Of a stretch of DNA of 7,756 nt, positions 7,350-7,756 are shown in pieces. Every line of letters begins with the position of its first letter. Position 1 is the stretch's first letter. The notes under the pieces were generated by a model. It saw nothing but the letters and a program-made list of their open reading frames with translations, searched no databases and was not told the DNA's origin. Source of the DNA: Candidatus Bathyarchaeota archaeon (lineage in GTDB: Archaea > Thermoproteota > Bathyarchaeia > Bathyarchaeales > UBA233). The position numbers were made by a program, and so were the translations under genes. The stretch covers positions 1 through 7,756 of the forward strand of contig SMYP01000028.1 of the NCBI GenBank assembly GCA_007050895.1, read 5' to 3'.

Positions 7350-7756
7350 ATGAGAAAGAAGCTACTTTCATTTGTTGTTTTAAGCTGCTTGGTTCTATTT
7401 CCACTTATGTCTTGTGTTTCTGCCCAACTTCCTAACTTTAATCCATATTTTGATAGAATTTACTACGATTTGGGTTCAGCAGGAATGGTTACCTTCGATA
7501 TTCAGACTTTTGATGTTGCATTTGACATTGATACGATTGGTGTTACACTTTATTTCCCCAAAACCGATGGAACAAATTTTGAAACCGAGTTTTTTGGCGA
7601 GGATTACGGAGAAAGCCCCTTACAAATAGATGCAAATACGCAAATATCTTTACCCTTTAACTTCATAATTCCACAAATAACAGACCTAAAAAATGGGTAT
7701 TTCTTCTATATATTCGAAGTTTACATAAGACCACAGAACACAACCACTTATTCCCA
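7350..7756 (+). CDS. Predicted exported protein, N-terminal part (3' end outside window)
   Basis: I do not recognise the family. The frame is open from the ATG at 7350 to the right edge (135 codons). The N-terminus is a clear Sec-type signal peptide: positive RKK, a hydrophobic stretch LLSFVVLSCLVLFPLM, then either signal peptidase I cleavage after VSA (residues 23-25) or a lipobox-like LMSC with lipid attachment at C22. The rest is rich in Phe, Tyr, Asp and Thr, with alternating hydrophobic segments (VTFDIQTFDVAFDIDTIGV, GYFFYIFEVYI), which suggests a beta-sandwich surface domain; that is inference. An NTT sequon near the right edge would allow N-glycosylation. It starts 81 bp after uvrC on the same strand with no T-run between them, so read-through is possible, but its content gives no tie to DNA repair. 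No good Shine-Dalgarno motif precedes the ATG. Confidence 0.8.
   Translation, partial: MRKKLLSFVVLSCLVLFPLMSCVSAQLPNFNPYFDRIYYDLGSAGMVTFDIQTFDVAFDIDTIGVTLYFPKTDGTNFETEFFGEDYGESPLQIDANTQISLPFNFIIPQITDLKNGYFFYIFEVYIRPQNTTTYS

Noticed and set aside
7337..7353. Nested tiny start-stop units (ATG at 7337 and 7345) just before the exported-protein start
   Set aside because: They encode three and two residues; ATG and TGA recur easily in the GATGA-rich stretch, so chance is the simplest explanation.
7414..7629. 71-codon + strand frame near the right end
   Set aside because: It overlaps the exported-protein gene in another frame; the frame starting at 7350 has a clear signal peptide and stays open to the window edge.

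Overview
The window reads as chromosomal DNA from an archaeon. All five genes lie on the + strand. Signs of an archaeon are a heliorhodopsin gene (a family reported from archaea and monoderm bacteria, not diderms), a TATATAAAA element upstream of uvrB, weak or absent Shine-Dalgarno motifs, a T-run after the first gene, and frequent ATA isoleucine and AGA/AGG arginine codons. A lineage such as Bathyarchaeia or Thermoplasmata is possible, but I cannot settle it from this sequence; a monoderm bacterium is less likely but not excluded.

Layout: (1) 1-391, the C-terminal half of a heliorhodopsin, cut by the window edge, with helices 4-7 and the retinal-binding lysine. (2) 392-703, a 312-bp non-coding stretch with a T-rich probable terminator, a small dyad around an ACGTACGT palindrome, and a TATA-like box for the next gene. 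(3) 704-7268, a complete nucleotide excision repair cluster in the order uvrB, uvrA, uvrC, with gaps of 90 and 28 bp. (4) 7350 to the right edge, the start of an unrecognised exported protein gene.

The three Uvr proteins form one pathway. UvrA (with UvrB) finds bulky or UV-type damage, UvrB verifies it and stays on the DNA, and UvrC cuts on both sides of the lesion. This is the bacterial-type system, which many mesophilic archaea are thought to have gained by transfer. UvrB and UvrA look intact and canonical. UvrC keeps both nuclease domains but ends soon after its catalytic histidine in a basic tail, so it lacks the C-terminal tandem helix-hairpin-helix domain of the E. coli protein.

The most notable point is a light-absorbing heliorhodopsin directly upstream of a UV-damage repair cluster on the same strand. 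Other heliorhodopsins have been reported beside, and functionally tied to, photolyase. A link to excision repair here is a hypothesis only. I found no clearly novel system, mobile element, CRISPR array, tRNA or rRNA.
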